Of a DNA stretch of 64,000 bases, positions 50,578 to 60,044 are shown piece after piece. Position 1 is the stretch's first letter. Each line of letters starts with the position of its first letter. Under the pieces are notes generated by a model. That model made no database searches. It was not told the origin of the DNA and saw nothing but the letters and a program-made list of their open reading frames with translations. The position numbers were made by a program, and so were the translations under genes. Origin of the DNA: Halobacteriovoraceae bacterium (lineage in GTDB: Bacteria > Bdellovibrionota > Bacteriovoracia > Bacteriovoracales > Bacteriovoracaceae); contig PAVS01000019.1 of NCBI GenBank assembly GCA_002713145.1, positions 146,101 to 210,100 on the forward strand, in the 5' to 3' direction.

Positions 50578-52470
50578 TTTCATCGCTTTAATGATCTCAT
50601 CTACAATTTCTGGATTTAAGAGAGTCGAAGTATCACCCAACTTATCTAATTCACCACTGGCAACCTTTCTCAGAATCCTACGCATAATTTTTCCTGATCG
50701 AGTCTTCGGTAGTCCTGGCACCACAATGGCTTTTTCTAATTTTGCAATCGCTCCAATCTCTTTAGTGATCAGCTCATTGACTGATGTTAACAGATCTTGG
50801 GAAGAGCTATCACTATGAAAAGGAATCATAAATGCCACGAGTGATTCACCTTTGATGTCATGAGGCACTCCGATAACTGCACTCTCTACAATCGCTTCGT
50901 GTTCATTGATAGCGTCTTCAACTTCTGCAGTTCCAATTCTATGCCCTGAAACATTGATGACGTCATCTACTCTTCCAGTGATACGATAGTTTCCATTTTT
51001 ATCTCGTCTGGCACCGTCTCCGGTAAAATATTTTCCAGGGTAAGTCGAGAAATATGTTTGTCTGTATCTTTCATGATCTCCATAAATAGTTCGTGCCATA
51101 CCAGGCCAAGGCCTATCGATACAAAGATTTCCTTCCGCAGGATTGCTTGTAATTTCATTGCCTTCGTTATCAACGAGCATGGGACATACACCTGGGAGAG
51201 GAAGAGTGGCGTGACAAGGAATCACATCTGTGACTCCCGCAAGAGTTGAGATCATGATCCCCCCCGTTTCGGTTTGCCACCAAGTATCGACAATTGGACA
51301 GTTCTTTTTTCCGATTTTTTCATTATACCAATTCCAGGCTTCGATATTAATCGGCTCACCCACTGTACCTAAAACTTTCAAGCTAGATAGGTTCGCTTCA
51401 TTAACAAATTTCTCATCACAGGCTTCCAGTGCTCTAATGGCCGTGGGTGCAGTGTAAAAATGAGTCACTCGATATTTATCAACGATTTGCCAAAATCTTC
51501 CCGCGTCAGGAAAAGTGGGTATCCCTTCAAACATTACTTGAGTTGAGCCATTTAATAGGGGTCCATAGGTTATGTATGAGTGACCAGTGATCCAGCCTAT
51601 ATCTGCGGTACACCAATAAATATCATTATCGCCAACTTGAAATACATTTTTGTAAGTCTCACTGGCCCAAAGCATGTAGCCAGCTGTTGTGTGTTGCAAT
51701 CCTTTGGGCTTACCAGTAGAACCTGAGGTGTAGAGAATAAAAAGAGGATCTTCCGCATCCATCTCCGCCGGTTGGAATTCTTTATCCGCAAGGTCTAGGA
51801 GCTCGTTCAGCCAATGGTCCCGCCCTTCTTGCATTTTTATATTTCCACCTGTTCTTTTCAGACAAAGAACTGATTTTACGCAGCTGCACTTCTCCAGGGC
51901 TTCATCAGTTATATTTTTGAGCGGCACTATTTTGTTACCTCGATAGGCTTCGTCATTCGTCACCACGAGTTTAGCATCACAGTCATTAATTCTCTCTGCA
52001 AGAGCTTTAGCTGAAAAACCACCGAAAACTACAGAGTGAACCGCGCCAATTCTTGCTGTCGCGAGGACACCGATAAGAAACTCAGGCACCATAGACATAT
52101 AAAAACAGATGCGGTCGCCTTTCTCAATGCCTTGTCCGGCCAGCACATTGGCAAATTGATTCACTTTTTCAAGTAACTCTTTATAAGTATATTGAATGGG
52201 GCTTTCTTTAGGGTCATTAGGTTCCCAAAAAATAGCCACTTTATCGGGTGTGTTTTCTGCATGACGATCTAGAGCATTGACAGTGATATTGAGCTTTCCA
52301 CCAGAGAACCATTCTACGTTAAGATCTTTAAAATTACCTGTTTGTACTGAATCCCATTTCTTAAACCAGGTAAAAGTTTGTGCTCGCTCTTCCCAGTATT
52401 TGTTTTGGTCTTCCATGCTTGTTTGATAAAACTGTTGGTACTGATCCTTAGATTCAACTCTATATTTCAT
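50575..52470 (-). CDS. acs: acetyl-CoA synthetase
   Basis: A 631-residue AMP-forming ligase that activates acetate to acetyl-CoA. Motifs: YTSGSTGKPKGLQHT (P-loop), DTWWQTETGGIMIS, GDGARRDKNGNYRITGRVDDVINVSGHRIGTAE and KTRSGKIMRRILRK, which holds the Lys whose acetylation inactivates Acs. Length is normal. It faces nrdA convergently, and its leader follows the outer-membrane protein terminator. Confidence 0.97.
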   Translation of the reverse strand: MKYRVESKDQYQQFYQTSMEDQNKYWEERAQTFTWFKKWDSVQTGNFKDLNVEWFSGGKLNITVNALDRHAENTPDKVAIFWEPNDPKESPIQYTYKELLEKVNQFANVLAGQGIEKGDRICFYMSMVPEFLIGVLATARIGAVHSVVFGGFSAKALAERINDCDAKLVVTNDEAYRGNKIVPLKNITDEALEKCSCVKSVLCLKRTGGNIKMQEGRDHWLNELLDLADKEFQPAEMDAEDPLFILYTSGSTGKPKGLQHTTAGYMLWASETYKNVFQVGDNDIYWCTADIGWITGHSYITYGPLLNGSTQVMFEGIPTFPDAGRFWQIVDKYRVTHFYTAPTAIRALEACDEKFVNEANLSSLKVLGTVGEPINIEAWNWYNEKIGKKNCPIVDTWWQTETGGIMISTLAGVTDVIPCHATLPLPGVCPMLVDNEGNEITSNPAEGNLCIDRPWPGMARTIYGDHERYRQTYFSTYPGKYFTGDGARRDKNGNYRITGRVDDVINVSGHRIGTAEVEDAINEHEAIVESAVIGVPHDIKGESLVAFMIPFHSDSSSQDLLTSVNELITKEIGAIAKLEKAIVVPGLPKTRSGKIMRRILRKVASGELDKLGDTSTLLNPEIVDEIIKAMK

Positions 52471-52486
52471 CGTAGCTCCTTCGTGA

Positions 52487-52516
52487 ATAAAAAAGGGGAG
52501 ACCACGGCCTCCCCTT
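52487..52516 (-). terminator. intrinsic terminator after the 52542 gene
   Basis: AAGGGGAG (52493-52500) pairs with CTCCCCTT (52509-52516), loop of 8; in the minus direction six T follow (52487-52492 plus). It separates the outer-membrane protein gene from acs. Confidence 0.92.
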
Positions 52517-52541
52517 GATACAATTATTTTTATTTATCTAA

Positions 52542-53189
52542 TTAAATATCAAAAGTAAAAGGTGTATTTAGTTTAAGCATAATCCCTTTTGCTTCAACAT
52601 CAATATTCGTTTTGCTGATTCTTCCTTCGTTTAATAGAGCTAGATACTCTAATTCAATAATAGCTCTTTCATGAATATTGAAACCAACACCCGCTTGGTA
52701 ACCAATTCCACGGTCGATATTGGCTTCCACGTCACCACTTCCATAGTATTTATTTAAGTTTAAGCCACCGTAAGAATAAACTTCTTCATTGATTCCGTAA
52801 GTCGCATTAGCTGACCAACGCATTGATCTAATATCTTCTGCATTAGATCCATCTAACTCAGAGAGTCCATCGGCGATATCAGTGTAAGTAAAATAAGCTC
52901 CATATCCAAATTCTTGGTTTTTGATATCTTGCCAGCCAAAGCTCAGTTGCATTTTCGTGCTTCTGGTTTCATTGATTGACTCGTCTAACCCACCATTTCT
53001 ACGAGCTCTTAGATTAGTAGCTAGGCTTCCTTGAGCGATACCAACGATAAAACCGTCGTTCATTTTACCAATCCACTTTTTAATTGGCTTTCTGATATCA
53101 AATTTTGTTTTGTTAATCGTGCCTGTGTTGTTTGTAGCAGCAAAAGCGCTTGAGATCATAAGGATCACAGCTAAAATAATAACCTTCAT
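52542..53189 (-). CDS. outer-membrane beta-barrel protein
   Basis: A 215-residue exported protein (signal peptide KVIILAVILMISSAFA). The mature part has alternating hydrophobic beta strands typical of small OmpA/OmpW-like barrels (KMQLSFGWQDIKNQEFGYGAYFTYTDI, VYSYGGLNLNKYYGSG, GIGYQAGVGFNIHERAIIELEYLALL) and ends with a strand (GIMLKLNTPFTFDI). Substrate or partner unknown. Well-expressed architecture: own leader and strong terminator. Confidence 0.8.
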   Translation of the reverse strand: MKVIILAVILMISSAFAATNNTGTINKTKFDIRKPIKKWIGKMNDGFIVGIAQGSLATNLRARRNGGLDESINETRSTKMQLSFGWQDIKNQEFGYGAYFTYTDIADGLSELDGSNAEDIRSMRWSANATYGINEEVYSYGGLNLNKYYGSGDVEANIDRGIGYQAGVGFNIHERAIIELEYLALLNEGRISKTNIDVEAKGIMLKLNTPFTFDI

Positions 53190-53297
53190 TAGTTTCTCCC
53201 TTCATAAATTTAATGATGCAAGAATTCTAGAAAATTACACACAGCTTAGAAAGTTGCAACGCACATAACAAGAGCAAGTTTAGTAAATTTAAGCTAG

Positions 53298-53315
53298 TTG
53301 GCAGGACTTTTGCTT
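53298..53315 (+). promoter_or_regulatory. sigma-54-type -24/-12 promoter before the 53340 gene
   Basis: TTGGCAG (53298-53304) and TTGCT (53310-53314) match the consensus with GG and GC 12 bases apart. The predicted start is near 53325, just before the AGAGGA ribosome-binding site of the 53340 gene. Confidence 0.7.
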
Positions 53316-53339
53316 TTAAAGAGTCAAAGAGGATGTTTT

Positions 53340-53999
53340 ATGAAGAGATTTCAATACGTTGGTGTCATTAGTCTGTCTATTTTTATGACAGTTAGCTATC
53401 TTGTGATAAATAATAAATCAGTTCAAAGGGTGTCGGAGAAAACTCAAAACTCTGATGTTTTCCAAGATGAGTTTCTTCATATTCTCAACCAAGAAAAATC
53501 ACGCAATAAAAACTTTTGTGCTAACTCTGTTATCCAAGCCTATCAGCATCTAAAAAATCAATTCTCGAACACAAGTGATATCAAAAATTTAAAACAAAAA
53601 TTGGTTGAACTTTATCAGGATCATAAGATTTCAAAAATTGAATTTAAGGCTTTTGATATGGCCATAGAAAATGAAATTCTTAAAAACAAAATTAGATCTA
53701 CCAAAAGTTTAAAAAAGCCTCAGCTTGATTTAGCCTCTGATAAAATAAGCCAGGCTTATCCCTCACAGAAGTTAAGAGAATATTTTGATGAGAGGATCCA
53801 TTTTGCTAACCCATGTTTGGAGAGAGAATATCTTACTAAGTTAAAACTGCACAACTTGCATAAAGGTATAAAAGCTCAACATCGATCTAAACTCCTCAAA
53901 TTAGCTTATAAAGAAGGCTTTTTGAATTTAGAGATGTATACGTATCTCTCTACTCTTGATATCGAATTTAAAGCCTTAAAAATAGCAAAAAGTTTCTAA
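53340..53999 (+). CDS. exported or membrane-anchored helical protein with two Cys-led modules
   Basis: A 219-residue protein with an N-terminal hydrophobic segment (FQYVGVISLSIFMTVSYLVI, uncleaved anchor or signal). Two similar helical modules follow, each opening at a Cys: residues 57-114 (Cys60, IQAYQHLKNQ...KISKIEFKAFDMAIENEI) and 156-214 (Cys159, LKLHNLHKG...LLKLAYKEGFLNLEMYTYLSTLDIE). The same pair of modules can be seen in the protein at 60045. I chose the ATG at 53340, after AGAGGA; the frame opens at a TTG at 53298, inside the promoter. Function unknown. Confidence 0.75.
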   Translation: MKRFQYVGVISLSIFMTVSYLVINNKSVQRVSEKTQNSDVFQDEFLHILNQEKSRNKNFCANSVIQAYQHLKNQFSNTSDIKNLKQKLVELYQDHKISKIEFKAFDMAIENEILKNKIRSTKSLKKPQLDLASDKISQAYPSQKLREYFDERIHFANPCLEREYLTKLKLHNLHKGIKAQHRSKLLKLAYKEGFLNLEMYTYLSTLDIEFKALKIAKSF

Positions 54000-54007
54000 G
54001 GCTGCTC

Positions 54008-54691
54008 TTATGATTTTTGGTAAAAAGCATAGTCAGCTTTATTACATCGTCCTAGGTGATCCTCTCTTCCATCTTTGTTATGACTCTTTTTGGTCTTTAT
54101 CCCGGCGACCCCTGGTGTTGGATCATGCCCATTTAGCCAACCATTGAGATTCATACAAATTGAGTTTGGTTTATTATTACCTTTATTAAAATGGCAAACA
54201 TCTACTTTTAATTCAGATGAATTGTCTTTGTGACAATAATAAGGAGCATAAGGGTCAGTGGAGTCTTCAAGGATAACATCTAAGCATTCGCTACCTTGGC
54301 AATTTCCACCTGGCGCTGGTTCTTCTGGTAATTCTGCAACAGGTGATTCATATATAGGATCCAGCTCAGACTCATTGTAAGGCATTTCTTCCCCAGGAAT
54401 TTCGGCACAACCAAGAACGGGCCCGTTCTCTGAACCATCATAAACAACTTGCCAATTTTCCCCACGCTCAAGACATGCAAGTTCATTTTCTTCATCACTC
54501 AAATCTGGGTCTGCTTCAATCATATCCGATTCAAGGTATGAAAAATCAAACTCTGAACCAACATTGGTTGTATTCGTTTCATTTTGTATGTTAGCCATTC
54601 CAAATTCTGTAGCTTCTTCTGTTGGACGACAGCCTATCATTAGCATTGAGGTGATCAACATTAACATCAAAGTCCAATTTATTCTTTTCAT
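54008..54691 (-). CDS. lipoprotein with CH...GH-type Cys motif
   Basis: A 227-residue protein with a lipobox (LMLMLITSMLMIGC, lipidated Cys at 21). The middle is acidic and Pro/Glu-rich with paired Cys (GNCQGSECL). The C-terminal part reads VDVCHFNKGNNKPNSICMNLNGWLNGHDPTPG...HLGRC, a degenerate form of the ICHxPPGNPxxxxTIxVxxxAxxAHLxHGD motif found in many secreted bacterial proteins. Probably on the outer membrane. Function unknown. It converges with the 53340 gene. Confidence 0.8.
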   Translation of the reverse strand: MKRINWTLMLMLITSMLMIGCRPTEEATEFGMANIQNETNTTNVGSEFDFSYLESDMIEADPDLSDEENELACLERGENWQVVYDGSENGPVLGCAEIPGEEMPYNESELDPIYESPVAELPEEPAPGGNCQGSECLDVILEDSTDPYAPYYCHKDNSSELKVDVCHFNKGNNKPNSICMNLNGWLNGHDPTPGVAGIKTKKSHNKDGREDHLGRCNKADYAFYQKS

Positions 54692-54835
54692 TTATTCCCC
54701 CAGCTCTATACATATTCTATAGTTACTTATCGAAACAAGTCCATTATGACCTGAGGTTGTAAATACACTAAGGGACAAGCTTAAATGTATGGAATTATTG
54801 ATAAGTGAGCAGACTAGGCTGCCCACATAGATTGG

Positions 54836-57235
54836 CTATTTAGCTACAAAATTACAAATCTTCCCTTGAACATAGATCTCTTTTAGGATCTGTTTTCCTT
54901 CCAAATATTTTGCAATCTTTGGATCCGCCTTAGCTTGAGCGAGAAAATCTTCTTTGCTGATATCTGCTGGCACTTCAATGGTAGAGCGAGTTTTACCCAT
55001 CACTTGAATCGCCATAGTGATCAAATCATCTTTTGCCAGAGCTTCATCAAACTCAGGCCATGCTTCATAGGTCAGAGTTTTATCATGTCCACATACTGCC
55101 CAGATTTCTTCAGCTGCATGAGGAGCAAAGGGGGCAAGTAGAAGGGACATGGTTTCAGCCGTCTTGCTGGAGAACTTCTTTTCTTTAGCACAATGATTAG
55201 TAAAGATCATCATTTGAGAAATCGCCGTATTAAACTTCATCTCTTGAATGTCTTCAGTGACTTTTTTAATGGTTTTATGCAATTGCTTGAGAGTTTCTTC
55301 TGAATCTTCTGAATGAAGAGATTTATCCCCAAAAGTTTTAAAAGCTTTTGAAATAAATCCATAAACCCCTTTTACTCCATTCATAGACCATGGCTTATCT
55401 TTATCAAGGGGTCCCATAAACATCTCGTAAAGTCTAAGTGTGTCCGCACCAAAGTCTTTCACTATCCCATCAGGATTAATAACATTACCACGAGACTTAC
55501 TCATTTTTTCGCCATCTTCAGCAAGAATCATTCCTTGATAGCGATAAGTTTTAAAAGGCTCCTTGGTGGAAACTAGTCCGAGGTCAAAAAAGATTTTATG
55601 CCAAAAGCGAGCGTAGAGAAGATGCATAACTGCATGCTCTTTTCCACCCACATAAAGATCAACCGGCATCCAATATTTTTCTTTATCCATGTCCCAAGGT
55701 CTTTCTGTATTTTTAGGATCAATATAGCGGAGGTAGTACCAACAAGATCCAGCCCATTGAGGCATAGTATTGGTTTCACGTCGAACTTTTTTTCCTGTTT
55801 TAGGATCAGTGAAATATAGCCATTCATCAATTGTGGCTAGTGGTGATTCACCAGTTCCACTTGGCTCATATTTTTCAACTTCAGGCAGCTCTACTGGTAA
55901 CTCATCTGCTTCGAGAACTCTTAGCACTTTGCCTGTTTCTGCATCCTTTAAGAGTGGGAAAGGCTCACCCCAATAACGTTGTCTTGAAAAAAGCCAGTCA
56001 CGAAGTTTGTAATTTGTAGTCTTGTGACCGATTTTATTTTTTTCTAAGTGTTCAATCATCTTATTGATCGCGTCTTCTTTACCCAGACCATTGATAAAAT
56101 CAGAGTTAATATGCGGTCCTTCTCCGGTGAAGGCTTCTTTGGAGACATCTCCCCCTTCTAGCACAGGGACGATATCGAGCTTAAACTCTTTAGCAAATTC
56201 CCAGTCTCTTTGATCATGAGCTGGAACTGCCATGATCGCTCCCGTTCCATAAGTCGCAAGGACGTAATCTGAAATCCATACAGGAATCTTTTCTCCGCTC
56301 ACGGGATTAATTGCATAGGCTCCAGTGGGAACCCCTGTTTTATCTTTATTGAGTTCAGTTCGCTCAAGATCTGATTTCGTTGCCGCACGCTCTTGATATT
56401 TTTTTACACTGGTCTTCATCTCATCAGTGGTGATCTTGGCCACCAGTTCATGCTCAGGAGCAAGTACCATATAAGTCGCACCATAAAGGGTATCTGCTCT
56501 GGTGGTAAAAACTTTTATTTCATGACCTTCTTCTGTTTTAAAGATAACTTCAGCCCCAACGCTTTTTCCAATCCAATTGCGTTGCATCTCTTTAATATTT
56601 TCTGGCCAATCGAGATCATCTAAATCATCAAGCAGACGATCAGCGTATTCGGTAATCTTTAGCATCCATTGCTTCATAGGCTTTTGGATGACAGGGTGAC
56701 CACCCACTTCAGACTTACCATTCACCACTTCTTCATTGGCAAGAACTGTTTTCAACTCGGGACACCAGTTCACATTCATCTCACTTTCGTAGGCAAGCCC
56801 TTTGTTATACATCTGAACGAAGAGCCATTGAGTCCATTTATAATAATCCACCGAACTCGTTGCAACTTCACGATCCCAATCAAAGGAAAAGCCAAGCATT
56901 TTTAATTGACGTTTAAAGGTGGCGATATTTTTTTCTGTTGTGGCTTGGGGATGAGTTCCTGTTTTAATGGCGTAGTTTTCAGCAGGAAGCCCAAAGCTGT
57001 CCCAACCCATAGGATGGAGAACATTGAACCCTTTCATACGCTTATAGCGGGCCATAATATCGGTGGCAGTATAACCTTCAGGGTGACCTACGTGTAGTCC
57101 AGCTCCACTTGGATAGGGAAACATATCGAGGACATAATATTTTGGTTTATCCTTGTCCATAGTCACTTTAAAAGTACTATGTTCGTCCCAATATTTTTGC
57201 CATTTAGCTTCAATGTCTGAAAACTTGTAATCCAT
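54836..57235 (-). CDS. leuS: leucyl-tRNA synthetase
   Basis: A 799-residue class Ia synthetase. The HIGH-type motif is [13 protein letters not shown], the editing CP1 domain is present ([34 protein letters not shown]), and the KMSKS motif is [16 protein letters not shown] leucine-specific C-terminal domain completes it ([24 protein letters not shown]). It charges tRNA-Leu and clears mischarged norvaline or isoleucine. Confidence 0.97.
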   Translation of the reverse strand: MDYKFSDIEAKWQKYWDEHSTFKVTMDKDKPKYYVLDMFPYPSGAGLHVGHPEGYTATDIMARYKRMKGFNVLHPMGWDSFGLPAENYAIKTGTHPQATTEKNIATFKRQLKMLGFSFDWDREVATSSVDYYKWTQWLFVQMYNKGLAYESEMNVNWCPELKTVLANEEVVNGKSEVGGHPVIQKPMKQWMLKITEYADRLLDDLDDLDWPENIKEMQRNWIGKSVGAEVIFKTEEGHEIKVFTTRADTLYGATYMVLAPEHELVAKITTDEMKTSVKKYQERAATKSDLERTELNKDKTGVPTGAYAINPVSGEKIPVWISDYVLATYGTGAIMAVPAHDQRDWEFAKEFKLDIVPVLEGGDVSKEAFTGEGPHINSDFINGLGKEDAINKMIEHLEKNKIGHKTTNYKLRDWLFSRQRYWGEPFPLLKDAETGKVLRVLEADELPVELPEVEKYEPSGTGESPLATIDEWLYFTDPKTGKKVRRETNTMPQWAGSCWYYLRYIDPKNTERPWDMDKEKYWMPVDLYVGGKEHAVMHLLYARFWHKIFFDLGLVSTKEPFKTYRYQGMILAEDGEKMSKSRGNVINPDGIVKDFGADTLRLYEMFMGPLDKDKPWSMNGVKGVYGFISKAFKTFGDKSLHSEDSEETLKQLHKTIKKVTEDIQEMKFNTAISQMMIFTNHCAKEKKFSSKTAETMSLLLAPFAPHAAEEIWAVCGHDKTLTYEAWPEFDEALAKDDLITMAIQVMGKTRSTIEVPADISKEDFLAQAKADPKIAKYLEGKQILKEIYVQGKICNFVAK

Positions 57236-57300
57236 GAAATCTCCCTGATGTGAGCTGAAAATATAGCATTAATTGGCAGTGAAATGAATAGTTTAGACAA

Positions 57301-57331
57301 AAAAAAAGAGATCGGTTGGGGGACCGATCTC
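57301..57331 (-). terminator. intrinsic terminator after the 57359 gene
   Basis: GAGATCGGT (57308-57316) pairs with ACCGATCTC (57323-57331), loop TGGGGG; in the minus direction seven T follow. It isolates the 57359 gene from leuS. Confidence 0.94.
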
Positions 57332-57358
57332 GTTTACATAGGGGGAAAATGGTTTGAC

Positions 57359-57745
57359 TTACTGCACTCGACTGCAAATAAGTGGGTAAGTCATTTTATG
57401 GCCCTTAGGGGAAATTACGGCCATAAAATCATTATCTGAACTAAATTCTTTTTCGTTTTCAATATGAATCAGGTGTCTATATCCATTCTGATAGACAGTT
57501 TTGTTGAAACCTTTATGGGTTTTCTTTGTCACAGAACCCAGTACAGAAGAGATACTTCTTCCTTGGTCTTGGGCGTGAAAAGCAACCTCATATTGGTCAA
57601 TAGTGAATGACTTCTCGCCAAAATTAGTTTTGCAATTTATGGGCTTATTTGCCGCGTAAGAACTTGGGCCGATAAAGGCACTTATAACTAGTGCGACCAA
57701 AGCGCCTAAAAATAAATGTGTATTCTCTCTCGTATGTGTTTTCAT
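57359..57745 (-). CDS. small exported protein, unknown function
   Basis: A 128-residue protein with a signal peptide (HLFLGALVALVISAFIGPSSYA). The mature part of about 95 residues is beta-rich and has two Cys near its ends (PINCKTNFG and LICSRVQ) that could form one disulfide closing the fold. GAGGAGG precedes the ATG. A sigma-54-like promoter lies upstream and a terminator downstream, so it is monocistronic. No family recognised. Confidence 0.75.
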   Translation of the reverse strand: MKTHTRENTHLFLGALVALVISAFIGPSSYAANKPINCKTNFGEKSFTIDQYEVAFHAQDQGRSISSVLGSVTKKTHKGFNKTVYQNGYRHLIHIENEKEFSSDNDFMAVISPKGHKMTYPLICSRVQ

Positions 57746-57780
57746 CTTTCCTCCTCTCTCAGGCTAGATGCTTATATACA

Positions 57781-57797
57781 TACAAGTGCTGTGCCAA
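57781..57797 (-). promoter_or_regulatory. sigma-54-like promoter before the 57359 gene
   Basis: On the minus strand TTGGCAC (57797-57791) is a perfect -24 element and TTGTA (57785-57781) stands 5 bases later. The -12 dinucleotide is GT, not GC, which weakens the call. The predicted start is near 57770, about 25 bases before the ATG. Confidence 0.45.
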
Positions 57798-57803
57798 CGT
57801 AGA

Positions 57804-57869
57804 ACACCTAAATCCAGCGCGTTAGCATAGATTTAGGTGTATAAATTTTATACTGTTTAAAGTTTAGAC
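57804..57869. repeat. three consecutive palindromes upstream of the 57359 gene
   Basis: ACACCTAAATC (57804-57814) with GATTTAGGTGT (57830-57840); then GTATAAA-T-TTTATAC (57839-57853); then GTTTAAA-G-TTTAGAC (57855-57869, one mismatch). They fill the space between the 57886 gene stop and the sigma-54-like promoter. They may be activator or repressor sites, or the first may end the upstream transcript; no T-run is present. Confidence 0.45.
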
Positions 57870-57885
57870 GGTTCAATCTATGATT

Positions 57886-58845
57886 TCAGTAAAGTTCTTG
57901 CCTTTGTCCTTTGAAATCATTTTTAAGAAAATCAATCATTGTAAGAAGTGACTCTTGAGAGGTCATAAGTGTAAGAACCATTTGATCAAGTCTATCAGTT
58001 TCTAGCATATCACTAATAAAGCCCTCTGATTGGGATAGAAGTAATTCAAGTTCGGTGATGGTTGAAAGCACGATATCAAGTTGCCTTCCACCTTCAATTT
58101 GAGCTTTAAGTCTAGCAGCTTTTGATTTTAAAGCATCAATTTTAACTTCTTGGGAATTATTTAAATATTGTTCAATTCTTTTTGAGATACTAATGACATC
58201 ATTTGCAACTGTAAGAGCTCTTGATCTAAAATTGAAGCCGAGTCTTCTGTAATAAGGATTAGAGTTACTATTATTATAGCCAATATGGCTCATATAGATA
58301 CTCGACTCACCAATACAATATGTACTTGTCACACGGCTTCTTTCTGCTGAACTTATATATGATCCACCTGCATCAACAAGAAGCACTCTTTCATCTCCAT
58401 CAAAAGTTGAAGATTTAGGAACTGCCCGGTCGTAACCATGTACTTTGCAAATACCGTCTTCTTCAGACCAATAAGCAAAGGCAAGAGGTATATGACTATT
58501 AGGATCAGTGGGTTCTTTTATTTCAACAACAGTCTCTACAGAACGATTTCCAACTCCTTCACAGAATATTTGTGTAACATAGTTTCTTTCTTTAGCCTCT
58601 AAAATGCTCCCATCTTCACCTAGAATTATTGATTTTTTATCGGTATCAGAAAACTCAGTTGACTTTGGGATGGCACGCTCAAATCCTAAAATTTTACAAA
58701 CGCCGTTTTCTTGATTCCAATAGCTAAAAGACACAGGAATCTCAGTTCCAGGATATGTTGGGTTCGTTATAATTTCCACTGCTCCTGCGAGGTTAGGTAA
58801 GATAGCTAAGGCACAGGCCGTAAGTGTTAAAGCTTTAGTAAACAT
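57886..58845 (-). CDS. exported protein with duplicated two-Cys module, paralog B
   Basis: A 319-residue protein: signal peptide (KALTLTACALAILPNLAGA), two tandem modules with Cys pairs at 50/95 and 133/177 (ENGVCKILGFERAIPKS and EDGICKVHGYDRAVPKS starts, each preceded by an NP- or EP-type linker), then a helical C-terminus (about 205-319, LTVANDVISISKRIEQYLNN...LETDRLDQMVLTLMTSQESLLTMIDFL). The start at 58845 follows GGAGAATA; the frame opens further upstream. The next gene is its tandem paralog. Family unknown. Confidence 0.8.
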   Translation of the reverse strand: MFTKALTLTACALAILPNLAGAVEIITNPTYPGTEIPVSFSYWNQENGVCKILGFERAIPKSTEFSDTDKKSIILGEDGSILEAKERNYVTQIFCEGVGNRSVETVVEIKEPTDPNSHIPLAFAYWSEEDGICKVHGYDRAVPKSSTFDGDERVLLVDAGGSYISSAERSRVTSTYCIGESSIYMSHIGYNNSNSNPYYRRLGFNFRSRALTVANDVISISKRIEQYLNNSQEVKIDALKSKAARLKAQIEGGRQLDIVLSTITELELLLSQSEGFISDMLETDRLDQMVLTLMTSQESLLTMIDFLKNDFKGQRQELY

Positions 58846-58861
58846 TTTATTCTCCGTAATC

Positions 58862-59827
58862 TTAGTAAAGGGGACCCATGTCCTGAGTGTAGTCTGCATC
58901 AATAAAATCAATCATGCTTAACAGATATTCTCTTGCCGTAAGAAGCTTCATTGCTAAGCGATCGAGGTTATCTGTCTCAAGGTGCTTATCAATAAAGTAC
59001 TCTGAATCAACGAGTTTAAGCTCTAATTGATCGAGTGTGCTTTTCACATGATTTATGCTTCTGCCGCTCTCAATTTGAGCTTTGAGTCTTACAGCAACTT
59101 TTTTGAGATCATCAATTTGGCGCTCTTCTTGGTTGTTGATGTATGGCTCGATTGCTTTCGCCACTTCAATAACTGTGTCAGCTATTTCTTTTCCACGAGA
59201 ACCAAAATTATAATTTAATGGATAATCACTTCTGTTGTGATCGAAGATTGGCAATTCACTTAGAAAGCCGTCGTTTGAAGCACAGGCAAGTGTTTTAACA
59301 TAATAATGATTTTGGGCCATACCTTGAATCTCACCATTATTTCTGATGATGAGGCTAGGGCCATAGGAACTTGTTCTTGCGGTAGTTTTGGCTCCACCAT
59401 CGTAACCAAGATTTATACATATTCCATTTCCATCAGATTGTTCTGCACTATATTTTGTTTCAGTCCCTGGAAAGGTAGGGTTAACGAATACATCAATACG
59501 TTGTTTAGAGACGCCTAAGTAATTGAGGCAAGTGACTTCTTTTACATAGTAATGATTTACAGCTGCATTTTTTAAATTACCATTATTATCGAAAATGACT
59601 CCGAAGCCATAGCTACTCGTTCTGATAATACTGTTTGGAACTGCAGTAGAGTAACCTAGCGCTTTACATACGCCTTCTGCTGAATTTGCCTCAGCTGAAA
59701 TTTTTGCTTTAACATGGGTTGTTCCAACTTCGGGATTATTAATAGTCTTCATCTGGTAAGCATAATGAGACTGTGCAAATGTGGTCATGCTTATAGCTAA
59801 GACACTTAAACCTAATAGTGTTTTCAT
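58862..59827 (-). CDS. exported protein with duplicated two-Cys module, paralog A
   Basis: A 321-residue protein with the same plan as its neighbour at 57886: signal peptide (KTLLGLSVLAISMTTFA), two modules with Cys at 54/100 and 137/182 (EGVCKALGYSTAVPNS and GNGICINLGYDGGAKT starts; both contain RTSSYG and end NHYYVK), then a helical domain (about 210-321; ARLKAQI-like VRLKAQIESGRS, LETDNLDRLAMKLLTAREYLLSMIDFI). The modules within this protein resemble each other more than those of the paralog. Probably co-transcribed with the 57886 gene, 16 bases downstream. Confidence 0.8.
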   Translation of the reverse strand: MKTLLGLSVLAISMTTFAQSHYAYQMKTINNPEVGTTHVKAKISAEANSAEGVCKALGYSTAVPNSIIRTSSYGFGVIFDNNGNLKNAAVNHYYVKEVTCLNYLGVSKQRIDVFVNPTFPGTETKYSAEQSDGNGICINLGYDGGAKTTARTSSYGPSLIIRNNGEIQGMAQNHYYVKTLACASNDGFLSELPIFDHNRSDYPLNYNFGSRGKEIADTVIEVAKAIEPYINNQEERQIDDLKKVAVRLKAQIESGRSINHVKSTLDQLELKLVDSEYFIDKHLETDNLDRLAMKLLTAREYLLSMIDFIDADYTQDMGPLY

Positions 59828-60044
59828 AAGAACTCCTAAAAATTAATTTAGAGTAGTTTAGCTGAGATTTATTTTTTATCACTTTCTTGAGAACAATTTT
59901 CAGACGGTGAACAGAAAGTTTACACTTTTGATTTTGCTTATGAAGTGTCAAAAAAATAAACACCTGAGAAAATAGTACAAAGCGAATTTATATTTTTTTA
60001 ATAAGTAATATAGTTTTGGGAAGTTAAAAATTAAAAAGGTTTCT

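Noticed and set aside
57853..57885. TAAAGTTT as the -35 of a sigma-28 (FliA) promoter
   Set aside because: No GCCGATAA-like -10 at the right distance and no plus-strand gene downstream.
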